Positions 36,061-44,671 of a DNA stretch of 64,000 nucleotides are shown here, in pieces. Made by a program: the position numbers and the translations under genes. Location: positions 1 through 64,000 of the forward strand of contig JAMCCL010000122.1 of NCBI GenBank assembly GCA_024516035.1. The letters run 5' to 3'. Source of the DNA: Bactericera cockerelli. Its lineage: Eukaryota > Arthropoda > Insecta > Hemiptera > Triozidae. Numbering within the stretch: the stretch's first letter is position 1; each line of letters begins with the position of its first letter. Below the pieces are notes generated by a model that saw nothing but the letters and a program-made list of their open reading frames with translations, searched no databases and was not told the origin of the DNA.

Positions 36061-36475
36061 ATTACGAGTGTACGTAATATATATTCCCTTTTCTCTTCCT
36101 GTTCCCTATTAGGCCATTTCCATCAGATGATGGGAGTAGAGTCTGGACCTGATACCTCCATGACCAAAAGGTCTCTCTTTTGAATCAGGGGTCTTTTGTA
36201 ACCCTGTACTTTTCCCAACATTCTTTTTTTCCCTAGTACTTTTTTGCACAACTAAACCCTTATGTTTGAATAGGAGCTTATCAAGGAAAGAATATGGTAA
36301 GAGTGCTACCATAAACTGAATTTATATTGGGTATCTCCAAACTTATCTGTCCCATTGTCTTGGCACAAGTATGTACAGCTATGGTAATAACAATTTGTTT
36401 TTGTGTTGTTTTTTGCTTGTGTTGTCTCTCATAATAGGAATTTTCAGTATGCTTATAGGAAATCTACACTACTAG
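36061..36475. other. Intergenic DNA, nothing recognised
   Basis: Unique-looking sequence between the palindrome block and the SINE. No gene can be supported. Confidence 0.5.
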
Positions 36476-36477
36476 TG

Positions 36478-36646
36478 GTACATGCTGTGAATCCAGAGGT
36501 CGTGGGTTTGAAACCCATGCAACCGGGACATGACAAGTGATCCTCCCATTTGGGATTTTTACCACATAATAATATGTCTTCGGCTTACTGTAGTATAAAT
36601 AAGTATAAATAAGGCGATATTAGTATTATTATTACTAGTGGAGTTC
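36478..36646 (+). mobile_element. SINE-D copy
   Basis: The tRNA-like head includes CAGAGGTCGTGGGTTTGAAAC (B box), followed by CCGGGACATGACAAG, CATTTGGGATTTTTACCAC, AATAATATGT, TATAAATAAGGCG and a terminal ATT repeat. Relatives: head only, inverted, at 34485-34545; 3' part at 58168-58245; distorted full copy at 7855-8035. Confidence 0.7.
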
Positions 36647-36713
36647 GTTCCTCGAATAATACAGCCTGTTCTTTCTGCTTCATATTGGTATGTTATTGAT
36701 AAAATAATTCAAA

Positions 36714-37699
36714 CGCTTGAGAGTAATGATAGCAGACTGCTTGAGAGTAATTATAGAAAGCTGCTTGAGAGTAGTGATTGCGGGCTGCTTGAGAGTAGTG
36801 ATTGCGGGCATCTTGAGAGTAGTGATTGCGGGCATCTTGAGAGTACTGATTGTGGCTGCTTGAGAGTACTGATTGCGGCATCTTGAGAGTAGTGATTGCG
36901 GGCTGCTTGAGAGTACTGATTGCGGGCAGTAGTGATTGCGGGCTGCTTGAGAGTACTGATTGCGGGCTGCTTGAGAGTAGTGATTTCGGGCATCTTGAGA
37001 GTACTGATTGTGGGCTGCTTGAGAGTACTGATTGCGGGCTGCTTGAGAGTACTGATTTCGGGCATCTTGAGAGTAGTGATTGCGGGCTGCTTGAGAGTAC
37101 TGATTGCGGGCTGCTTGAGAGTAGTGATTGCGGCTTCTTGAGAGTACTGTTTGCGGGCTGTTTGAGAGTAGTGATTTCGGGCATCTTGAGAGTACTGATT
37201 GTGGGCTGCTTGAGAGTAGTGATTGCGGGCTGCTTGAGAGTAGTGATTGGGGGCTGCTTGAGAGTAGTGATTGCGGGCTGCTTGAAAGTAGTGATTGCGG
37301 GCTGCTTGAGAGTAGTGATTGCGGGCATCTTGAGAGTAGTGATTGCGGGCATCTTGAGAGTAGTGATTGCGGGCTGCTTGAGAGTACTGATTGCGGGCTG
37401 CTTGAGAGTAGTGATTTCGGGCATTTTGAGAGTACTGATTGCGGGCTGCTTGACAGTAGTGATTGCGGGCATCTTGAGAGTAGTGATTCCGGGCTGCTTG
37501 AGAGTAGTGATTTCGGGCATCTCGGAGTACTGATTGCGGGCATCTTGAGAGTAGTGATTGCGGGCTGCTTGAGAGTACTGATTGCGGGCTGCTTGAGAGT
37601 AGTGATTTCGGGCATCTTGAGAGTACTGATTGCGGGCTGCTTGACAGTAGTGATTGCGGGCATCTTGAGAGTACTGATTGCGGGCTGCTTGAGAGTAAT
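36714..37699. repeat. Minisatellite, 24-bp unit, about 41 copies
   Basis: The unit is GATTGCGGGCTGCTTGAGAG followed by TAGT or TACT. Variants are TGCTTGAG versus CATCTTGAG, TAGTGATT versus TACTGATT, and TTGCGG versus TTTCGG, and they recur in blocks, which suggests block duplication. Since 24 is 8 codons, most frames stay open on both strands (frames of 200-362 codons). The repetitive peptides carry no recognisable signal, so I call this an array and not a gene. Confidence 0.95.
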
Positions 37700-37994
37700 T
37701 TTTCTCGAGTTTCAATCGAATGGAGGTTAGAAACCCCGTCTCAAATGCCATTTGATTTAGAGTTGTTAAAACATTACCCATTACTAAATGACGTTCATTG
37801 AGGTTAGGACTTGGTTAGTAACCACTCGAATTCGAACCCTCTTCATGCTAGCTATGTCTAAGACAAGTCAGGCTGGGTGAGGATAATGTGAGTGGCTGGT
37901 TATCAGAGTGGTCTCAGGGAATAAAGTGTCATTCCTTGATTTGAAGAAACATTAAGCTGAGAAGTCTCTGAATATATGTGTATGGTAAATACTA
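37700..37994. other. Intergenic DNA with a SINE-tail-like fragment
   Basis: CAGGCTGGGTGAGGATAATG at about 37869 resembles the shared SINE tail module seen at 54555 and 42856. Otherwise nothing is recognised. Confidence 0.5.
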
Positions 37995-38043
37995 TGTCTC
38001 TTTTTTTCTATAGGACATTCTTCACACCTGGGCCGAGGTGTTT
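37995..38043. repeat. Conserved palindrome block, copy 2
   Basis: TGTCTCTTTTTTTCTATAG, CATTCTTCA, then ACACCTGGGCCGAGGTGT at 38024-38041, one base off the perfect palindrome at 36040-36057. It lies 1.98 kb right of copy 1 in the same orientation, with the SINE-D copy and the 24-bp array between them. Confidence 0.6.
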
Positions 38044-38094
38044 GATATCGCACCCTTAGAATCAGAGAGTTATAAGAAAAAAAAAAAAAAAAAA

Positions 38095-38335
38095 AATGCT
38101 GGCTATTCCCGGCCACACTCAGGTAGCGTAAGTTTCCAAAGAATGGAGGGTAAAACCCCCGTGGTGATATGTTGAAAGCGACGTAAAAACAAACAAAACT
38201 AAGGCCAAGAACAATGGGCACTTGAAGAAGAAGAATAGCACCACAGAGCTGTACAATCAGACTTTGACGGGAATCGAATCCAGGCCATCTTGTTGCAAGT
38301 CTAGTGCGGTACCCTCGCGACCATGGTGACTATTC
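38095..38335. repeat. SINE tail module and an inverted tRNA-like fragment
   Basis: GAATGGAGGGTAAAACCCCC and GTGGTGATATG at 38140-38170 match the tail module of the SINEs at 54413 and 42754. At 38262-38325, GGGAATCGAATCC followed by GCAAGTCTAGTGCGGTACC reads on the minus strand as a tRNA-like B box and arm. Both are fragments. Confidence 0.55.
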
Positions 38336-38429
38336 ATTGTCTATTTATACGTCAGGCAATGCCCTACTCGTGAATATTTCCTCGTCAAAGGACGCCGCCG
38401 AACTGCGGAAACAATTACTTACAGGAAAT

Positions 38430-39200
38430 TGTAATAAATAAATGGAAAATTAAAAAAAAAAACTAGAAAAGCCATCACAAAAGCTATGTGTGTATTCAAA
38501 CGTGAGTAAAAATAATGACTGTTATTATTAATATTATGTAACATTTTATTAGATATAAAAAGACATAATTATGTACAGTACAAATAATTATTATAACAAT
38601 TAAAAAATGGAAACAATATATACAATAAAAAGAAAAAAAGAATAGAAAAATATATAATTATAAACATAAGTCCTTTTATACTGTTGTCCTAGCCGGATGA
38701 TATTTTTTGTATATAGAAAAACTCCCGTGCAAAAATGAACAGTTGAGTAAACAATATTTGATTTCCCAAAATTTTACAATAAAAAACGCTGGCACACAAG
38801 AGTAGCTTAGAGAACATTTGACTAAAAAACACAAATACTACTATTCACACAAGGCATTTTTTGGTTGAAAAATTCACGCTAAAATTGTGTACACAAGATA
38901 ATATATATTAGTATTATAAGATCAATAGGTACAAAATCTGGAACAATATTTTGAAAATCAACTTATTTTTTATTACACATATTAGCACTTATTATAATAA
39001 AATATATATTTACATTGCAGTAAATAATTATTTTGCTACGAGTAAGTCTATACTCGTTTATAAAAATGTCAAAAACAGAAATCTTCCAAAATGTAAATTC
39101 TGGTTAAGTCTGGTTACATAAAAAAAAAAAATGGATGGATGATACAAAAAAAAAACGCTTGCATACGAGTCTGCAACCATTGGGACATTTTCATTTTTAT
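38430..39200. other. Strongly AT-rich DNA, nothing recognised
   Basis: No gene. It has poly(A)-like patches and many TATA-like words, but none can be tied to a transcript. Confidence 0.5.
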
Positions 39201-39202
39201 AA

Positions 39203-39419
39203 TTTAATATTTCGTTACATAATTTCGTTACATAATTTCGTCACATAATTTCGTTACATAATTTCGTTACATAATATCGTTACATAATATCGTTACATAA
39301 TTTCGTTACATAATATCGTTACATAATATCGTTACATAATTTCGTTACATAATATCGTTACATAATATCGTTACATAATATCGTTACATAATTTCGTTAC
39401 ATAATTTCGTCACATAATT
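39203..39419. repeat. Tandem array, 13-bp unit, about 16 copies
   Basis: The unit is TTACATAATTTCG, with a variant TTACATAATATCG and rare GTCACATAA. The T/A variants alternate in partly regular groups of two to three units, which suggests growth in blocks. Confidence 0.9.
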
Positions 39420-39439
39420 TTGGTTATGTGCCAGAGCAA

Positions 39440-39662
39440 AGACATGAAAATGTCAAAAACAGTAGTTACCACAGTAACTATTGCAACAATTTTCTCACAA
39501 TCATCATCATAGGGTGGTGGCATCGTGAACGATGGTAGCCAGACAGTGAAGGAATGACTCAGCACTTCTACCACTGTCTTTACAAGGAGGCTAATAATTG
39601 ACAAGGGCCCCCAGAACCAAGTCAATGCTGGTCTACTTCCTGTTTATAGTCCCCCAGCCAGG
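39440..39662 (-). repeat. Dispersed 160-bp repeat, copy 3
   Basis: The reverse complement matches 27876-28035 over about 160 bp. On the minus strand a 71-codon frame (39625-39410) crosses it (start MTWFWGPLSII). In the copy at 27876 the corresponding stretch carries changes, so I cannot support coding. The frame also crosses a hydrophobic stretch, TVVTTVFDIFMSLLW. Confidence 0.75.
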
Positions 39663-39921
39663 CTGCTCGTCTACTCCCTGTTTTCTCACAATACCAAATT
39701 AATAATAATTTTGGACAGTGAAAAAAAAATTCTGTGCGTTTTTGTAAATTACTTTGAATGAACTTTTTATGTTCAATAGAATTTTCTATTATATTATCTG
39801 GCAATAAAAGCAAAATTTGTAGAAATATTACAAAAATAACGATCAACGAGAAATTGCATGCAACTTCATGGATGATTAGGTCGCATACGTATGATTGTTC
39901 CACTTCCTATGTCGTCGAGTA
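39663..39921. other. Intergenic DNA left of the retrotransposon
   Basis: No gene or repeat is recognised before the TACA target duplication at 39922-39925. Confidence 0.5.
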
Positions 39922-39925
39922 TACA

Positions 39926-40353
39926 AAATGCATGTACGTAAAGTACGCTGCTAAAAATATATAAAATAATTTAATTGTTCAATGCTAAAAATATAGAATA
40001 ATGCAATTGTTCTAATAACTTTATTAAACAAAAGTTCTAAGTTGGAACTTAGTCAAAAAGATTTAGATGATAACTTATCCGATATTCGCTCGATTTGTAG
40101 ATTTGATTTGATAATAAACACTGGAAAGAACTTGAGTTGAATAACAATCACAAATGGATTAAATAGAATTAAAAAAGAAATAGTTTATTGATAATTTAAT
40201 ATGACACTTATAAATTAAGTACAAATTAGAATTACGAGGAAGTGCACTGTCCTACGTTCAAACTCAAGATCGACTGACTGAGCTTATGCTGAACTCAGTG
40301 ATGGAATCTACTGAGTGTGAATCAGCAAGATCAGCAGGATCGGGCTGATTACT
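39926..40353 (-). repeat. 3' LTR (left, 428 bp)
   Basis: It matches the right LTR over its whole length. I see only two differences, both 1-base indels: CTAAAAATATAG here versus CTAAAATATATAG, and GCTCGATTT versus GCTCGGATTT. On the minus strand AATAAA words (GTTTAATAAAG at about 40020-40030 and ATCAATAAAC near 40190) are possible poly(A) signals. Confidence 0.93.
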
Positions 40354-40363
40354 CCTCCCTCCT
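40354..40363 (-). promoter_or_regulatory. Polypurine tract (PPT)
   Basis: On the minus strand AGGAGGGAGG directly precedes the AGT of the 3' LTR, the expected place for the primer of plus-strand DNA synthesis. Confidence 0.75.
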
Positions 40364-40405
40364 AAAATTTTGGCACCGCCAAAAAGGTTAAAAATTAGGC
40401 CAAGT

Positions 40406-40858
40406 TTATATTTTGGCTTCCCCAGGTAACATTATTCCTGTACTGGGTAATGAGTTTACATTTATATCTGCTGTAGGTTGATCTACAGGTATTGAGGGTG
40501 GAGATAAGAAACTTAAGTCAAGTTGTTTATTTTTTCTTACAAAGTAACATAAAATAAAATTGAAAATAATGAAAAGACATAAAACTAAACTTATAACTAA
40601 GAAAAAAGAATTATTATTATTTACAATGTCATTGATATTGTTTAGAGGTGTATCCTCTAATTTTAGAGTTTTAGTTTTTAGTTTTGAATTTGAATTCTTA
40701 TAGCTGGAAAGTTTTAGATTGACATTCGTTTGTATAAGAGGTTTTCCAACTGTATGTTCTTTGAATGATAGTTCATTGTTTTTGTATGAAACTTTGCAAG
40801 GTTCACTATCTATTAGATAAATTCCTCTAATATTTTCTATTTCAGTATTATGATTGCA
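40406..40858 (-). CDS. env, C-terminal block with membrane anchor (frame-broken)
   Basis: The frame is open from about 40858 to a TAA at 40408-40406. Near 40594-40520 it encodes a long hydrophobic stretch (FFLVISLVLCLFIIF, then NFILCYFV) followed by RKNKQ, which is a single transmembrane segment with a short basic cytoplasmic tail. The place after the integrase and before the PPT, and the anchor, fit the envelope glycoprotein of errantiviruses. It is separated from the N-terminal block by two frame changes, at a T5 run near 40885 and a T6 run near 40860. Confidence 0.7.
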   Translation of the reverse strand, partial: CNHNTEIENIRGIYLIDSEPCKVSYKNNELSFKEHTVGKPLIQTNVNLKLSSYKNSNSKLKTKTLKLEDTPLNNINDIVNNNNSFFLVISLVLCLFIIFNFILCYFVRKNKQLDLSFLSPPSIPVDQPTADINVNSLPSTGIMLPGEAKI

Positions 40859-40882
40859 AAAAATGTTAAAGAATCTTGTGAT

Positions 40883-41377
40883 TCAAAAAGTATTAAGAAT
40901 TGATTTGTTTCTGGTATTATTTCCTTCTAGTTCAAGTTTCATGAGTTCACAACTAATGGTTTCCTTCTTAAATAATATTTCATTTTCACAATTGGTATCG
41001 GTATGGCTAATAAGATAAGAAGGGCATTGGTAAGGTTTGTTTGGGATACAACTTTCAGATAAAGGTTTTATAATATCACTTGATTTTAAAATGTACTTAG
41101 ATCTAGGGATTATGGTAGCTAATGTTGATTCTACATAAGTTGGTGTTGGAAGAAGATAGTAAAGGTCAAAATTAATGTTGAAATTAATAGGTAGGGAAAG
41201 TAAATAAATGATCCTTGTTTCTTCTATTTGACAATTTACTTCTATAAGTTTTTCAAAGTTAAATATATTTTGATATGTTAAATCGATTGGTAATTCGTGG
41301 TTATAAAATTTTGATATCTTCTCTAGTTCATTAAATAGTTCGGTTGGTGTAATAATGCTAGGGTGTAGGGTTTTCAA
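40883..41377 (-). CDS. env, central block (frame-broken)
   Basis: A 164-codon open block. The peptide contains LHPSIITPTELFNELEKI, then NFDLYYLLPTPTY and IIPRSKYILKSSD, followed by paired cysteines (CIPNKPYQCPSY, TNCENEILF). This pattern of LP-rich strings and Cys pairs is characteristic of errantiviral Env proteins, which are related to baculovirus F proteins. Its start is not a true protein start: the upstream frame (41625-41389) belongs to the same region and is joined by a frame change. It ends at a TGA created next to a T5 run. Confidence 0.7.
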   Translation of the reverse strand: MKTLHPSIITPTELFNELEKISKFYNHELPIDLTYQNIFNFEKLIEVNCQIEETRIIYLLSLPINFNINFDLYYLLPTPTYVESTLATIIPRSKYILKSSDIIKPLSESCIPNKPYQCPSYLISHTDTNCENEILFKKETISCELMKLELEGNNTRNKSILNTF

Positions 41378-41388
41378 TTTGCAAAAGG

Positions 41389-41625
41389 TTAGAGAGTTTT
41401 TGCTGTCGGCGAAGGCGAAGACGAAGCAAAGGGATCTGAAACATTTATTATTTTACTGTAAGCTCTTGTAATGGGTCTTTTTATGTTAGACAAGTGTATT
41501 TTTTGGGCTGTATTTTGATGGGTGGGTTTGATATTTGCTGTTTTCAGATTTTTATCAATGGTTGAAATTTCTTCTTTCTTGTACTTGTTTTTAGTTTTTG
41601 ATTGTTTTTGTTTGTTGGCTACCAT
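41389..41625 (-). CDS. pol/env junction block (frame-broken)
   Basis: A 78-codon open block rich in Lys, Thr and Ser (MVANKQKQSKTKNKYKKEE), overlapping the integrase C-terminal block in another frame. It may be the C-terminal tail of the integrase or the N-terminal part of Env. The sequence does not settle which, since both neighbours are frame-broken. Confidence 0.45.
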   Translation of the reverse strand: MVANKQKQSKTKNKYKKEEISTIDKNLKTANIKPTHQNTAQKIHLSNIKRPITRAYSKIINVSDPFASSSPSPTAKTL

Positions 41626-41930
41626 AACTGTGGGAGTGTGGGTGGTATATCCGGTAGGTCTTCCCTAGTTTTTGTTTAATTTTTTCGATTACTTTTTCTT
41701 TGTTAGTTTTTAGTTTTTCATTTATATTTCGGTACATAAGCTTGGCTTTTTCTTTGTGGTCATGGATATAGTTTGTGAGAACTTGATGTTCAAGATCAAG
41801 ATTGAATGGATCCGTATTGTCGACATGGCCGTTGATTATATTGACAGGTTTCATATTTGTAGCGGAATGAATTGTATTGTTATACGCCAAAACAGCGTAT
41901 AAAACTTTAGTTTTAATATCGTCACTTTTA
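41591..41930 (-). CDS. Integrase, C-terminal part (separated by the foldback)
   Basis: Open frame immediately left of the nested foldback. It begins KSDDIKTKV and continues AVLAYNNTIHSATNMKP, the stretch that follows the catalytic core in gypsy-group integrases, then a charged Lys-rich tail (HKEKAKLMYRNINEKLK). The core lies on the other side of the insert at 44671-44268. As written it cannot be translated together with it. Confidence 0.75.
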
Positions 41931-42582
41931 TACAGTATGTTTCAGAAAAGGTGGCCACCCCCTCGTAACTTTTGAACGCGACGGAATTTTTCAATTCTGT
42001 AAAGTCCTAGGTATAGGAAGTGCCCTATGGCCCATCCTGTGGTCAAACTTATTTTTGGCCCCGGTCGGCCCTTCCGGCTTTTAGGCCATATTTTTTCATT
42101 TTTCTCGCGAATTTTAAATGGAATGCTATATTTTTTATTCCTGTTAATTAAAGTCTAAGTTAGGCTGAGTATAATGACTTTTAAATTTTTCAAAAACCTT
42201 ATCAGGGGCGGAGCTAGTAGGGTGCAAGTTTTCAAAACTGTTACACCCTGTATTTCAGCGTTAGTTAGATTTTTTAGTACTTTTTTTATGTTCATAGGTT
42301 CAAAATATTGTTTTAACACCATATGAAATCAAAAAAATATTCTTGTTTACTTCTAATCAGGGTCATAGTAAGGTTTTTGTAAAAGTCCTTTTTTTCTCAC
42401 GTCAATTTTTCCGTAAATTAATGGTGTTCTCGAAATTGGCATTTTTAGAGGTGAAAGTCTGCAGTGACATATGTTTTTTTATGCTTGAAATCGAAAGAAA
42501 ACTTAACGGAGAAGCGATTAAGATCATAAAAAAAGCCATTTAACCTGCTAGTTTTTTCACGACAGTGTCCGGTAAAGAGGGT

Positions 42583-42606
42583 GAATTCTCTCTCTCTCTC
42601 TCTCTT
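42583..42606. repeat. CT microsatellite at the arm-loop junction
   Basis: A (CT)n run directly following GGTGAATT, where the left arm of this copy breaks off relative to the copy at 60912-63069. It is probably the breakpoint of the deletion. Confidence 0.7.
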
Positions 42607-42753
42607 TTTTCACTTTTCAAAGTTCAAGTTGTATCAAAAATAATTATCGGATAATGGTGCTTTTAAAGTCGGCCTAGGGGTCCCCTCTTGAGACAATTTT
42701 AGTTGGTAAGTTGGTAAAATCTGTAGAAAACACATTGTCAAGAATTCTGGAGT

Positions 42754-42985
42754 CAGTCCGATGGCGCTTTGAATGCAACGATTCTTGTAGGATCACCGAA
42801 GTTAAGCAACGTCTAGCGAGGAGAAGACTTCGTGATGCTGGTATTCCGGCCTAACCCAGGCTGGGTGAGATAAATGTGTTTAGGAGGTTGGTGAGTTTCT
42901 TGCGAATGGAGGGTAACACCCCCGTTATGATATGACCATGCAGTTGAAACGCGATATTAAACCCAAATTAAAAAAAAAAAAAAAA
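42754..42985 (+). mobile_element. 5S-rRNA-headed SINE in the foldback loop, copy 1
   Basis: TTTGAATGCAACGATTCTTG at 42768, then GATCACCGAAGTTAAGCAAC and GTC (42791-42813), is plainly derived from 5S rRNA, including the internal promoter A-box region. The body that follows has CCCAGGCTGGGTGAG and GCGAATGGAGGGTAACACC, then CCCCGTTATGATATG, ending in an A run (42970-42985). The body and tail resemble those of tRNA-headed SINE-B at 54413. The copy at 61869-62093 sits at the same place in the second foldback, so it is a standing part of this family. Confidence 0.82.
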
Positions 42986-43261
42986 TCATACTGGTGTTGC
43001 TAGTAATCAATACCAGGTCTCTAAATAAAAATCTTATTATCTCGAAATTTAAGAGAAAAAAATACCAGGTCAAGTACCAAACTCTTGAGGGTGAAAATTA
43101 AACCAATTCAATTATTTTAAAGAGTAGAAGAGAGAGACAAAAAGAGAGAGACAAAAAAAAATTATCCGACACTGATTTAGAAGAAATAATCTTCATTTAA
43201 TTTCGCATTTAGTTATGTTAATTGAAGTATTATTCCCATATTAGGTATTATTAATTTTCAG

Positions 43262-43545
43262 TAGTCACTGTGGCAGAGCGAGTCAGCGCGCTAGGCATTG
43301 CACACATGGTGACCTGGGTTCGATTCCCAGCGGGGGAGGATTTTTTCTGCTCTGTACTTGGATGTTCGGGGTCCACTCATACCTCGTGAGGAAAAATGAG
43401 TAGCTGCTTTAATGTGAAGCAGCGACCAGTGGCAGAATCTTAGGCAAAAAAATAATACAAGATGTTGTAAATTAAAGTAGTAAAGTCCTATGATTCTGCG
43501 CTACCCACTAAAATTGTGACATAATAACACAAAGAAAAAGCAATA
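43262..43545 (+). mobile_element. SINE-C copy in the right foldback arm
   Basis: tRNA-like head with GTGGCAGAGCGAGTCAGCGC (A-box region) and GGTGACCTGGGTTCGATTCC (B box). The body has GGGGTCCACTCATACCTCGT and GAGGAAAAATGAGTAG, and the 3' end is CTGCGCTACCCACTAAAATT followed by ATT repeats (43546-43567). The foldback at 60912-63069 has no insertion at the matching place (near 62356-62375), which serves as the empty site. Relatives at 57095 and, inverted, at 54241. Confidence 0.82.
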
Positions 43546-44267
43546 TTATTATTATTATTATTATTTATTTTCTATGCCAATTGTGTTTCCTCAACAAAAA
43601 AAAATCCAATACGAAATTCACCCTCTTTACCGGACACTGTCGTGAAAAAACTAGCAGGTTAAATGGCTTTTTTTATGATCTTAATCGCTTCTCCGTTAAG
43701 TTTTCTTTCGATTTCAAGCATAAAAAACATATGTCACTGCAGACTTTCACCTCTAAAAATGCCAATTTCGAGAACACCATTAATTTACGGAAAAATTGAC
43801 GTGAGAAAAAAAGGACTTTTACAAAAACCTTACTATGACCCTGATTAGAAGTAAACAAGAATATTTTTTTGATTTCATATGGTGTAAAACAATATTTTGA
43901 ACCTATGAACATAAAAAAAGTACTAAAAAATCTAACTAACGCTGAAATACAGGGTGTAACAGTTTTGAAACTTGCACCCTACTAGCTCCGCCCCTGATAA
44001 GGTTTTTGAAAAATTTAAAAGCTCATTATACTCAGCCTAACTTAGACTTTAATTAACAGGAATAAAAAATATAGCATTCCATTTAAAATTCGCGAGAAAA
44101 ATGAAAAAATATGGCCTAAAAGCCGGAAGGGCCGACCGGGGCCAAAAATAAATTTGACCACAGGATGGGCCACAGGGCACTTCCTATACCTAGGACTTTA
44201 CAGAATTGAAAAATTCCGTCGCATTCAAAAGTTACGAGGTGGTGGCCACCTTTTCTGAAACATACTG

Positions 44268-44671
44268 TATATCTGTTGATTATTGAAAAGACGAATGTGT
44301 TCAATCAAGGTGGAATGGAACCTTTCGATCATTCCATTGGATTCAGGGTGTTGACTACTGATGAAGTGAAGTTGCACTTTGTGTAATGCAAGAAGTTCTT
44401 TTATAACTGCATTTTTGAATTATCCTCCGTTATCGGAGATGATGGTTTGTGGTACGCCATGATGACTGAAGTACTGGATGAGTTTGTCTGCTACAATTAT
44501 TGCTTGGGCAGATGGCAAAGGGTAGGCTTGTGCATACTTAGAGAAGGCGTCAATAATTGTTAGAAATTTTGTGCTCTCTAGGGAAACGCTGTCAATGTGT
44601 AGTATTTGAAAGGGTTTGATGGGTGTTGGAGTTAAATTAAATTTAAGTTTCAAGGGGGTGTCTGTCATATT
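44268..44671 (-). CDS. Integrase catalytic core (one stop codon, then cut by the foldback)
   Basis: Open from about 44671. It contains LHIDSVSLESTKFLTIIDAF, with the first catalytic Asp, and TIISDNGG with the second. A TAA at 44422-44420 directly follows NGG, where the family has Glu-Phe. The same frame then continues through HPESNGMIERFHSTL, which carries the catalytic Glu, to the foldback. So all three DDE residues are present in the DNA but separated by a stop. The frame is joined to the block on its right by a shift at a C5 run near 44655. Confidence 0.82.

Larger units (their letters stand above)
41933..44267. mobile_element. Foldback element, copy 1 (2335 bp), nested in the integrase
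   Basis: The ends are CAGTATGTTTCAGAAAAGG and its inverted complement, flanked by TA on both sides (41931-41932 and 44268-44269), a Tc1/mariner-like target duplication. The left arm (41933 to about 42580) and right arm (about 43165-44267) are inverted copies. The loop holds a 5S-headed SINE. The right arm carries a tRNA-headed SINE (43262-43545) that is absent from copy 2. The left arm lacks about 150 bp of its inner end, which copy 2 has, with the junction at a CT repeat. No transposase: the 60-79 codon frames in the arms exist in inverted duplicate and show no domain. It is presumably moved by an enzyme encoded elsewhere. Confidence 0.88.

Noticed and set aside
31527..37699. CRISPR-like arrays
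   Set aside because: Units are contiguous or differ by variants, there are no unique spacers and no cas genes, and the genome is eukaryotic.
36680..37781. Frames of 200-362 codons over the 24-bp array
   Set aside because: Same reason: the unit is 8 codons and frames are open on both strands. The peptides are pure array translations.
42768..42830. 5S rRNA gene
   Set aside because: Only the first half resembles 5S rRNA; the rest is SINE body with a poly(A) end. It lies inside a mobile element in two copies.
42343..43912. Small proteins of 60-79 residues in the foldback arms (also 61331-62714)
   Set aside because: The same frames occur in inverted duplicate simply because the arms are inverted copies. 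No transposase motif (no DDE/D pattern) and frames differ between copies.
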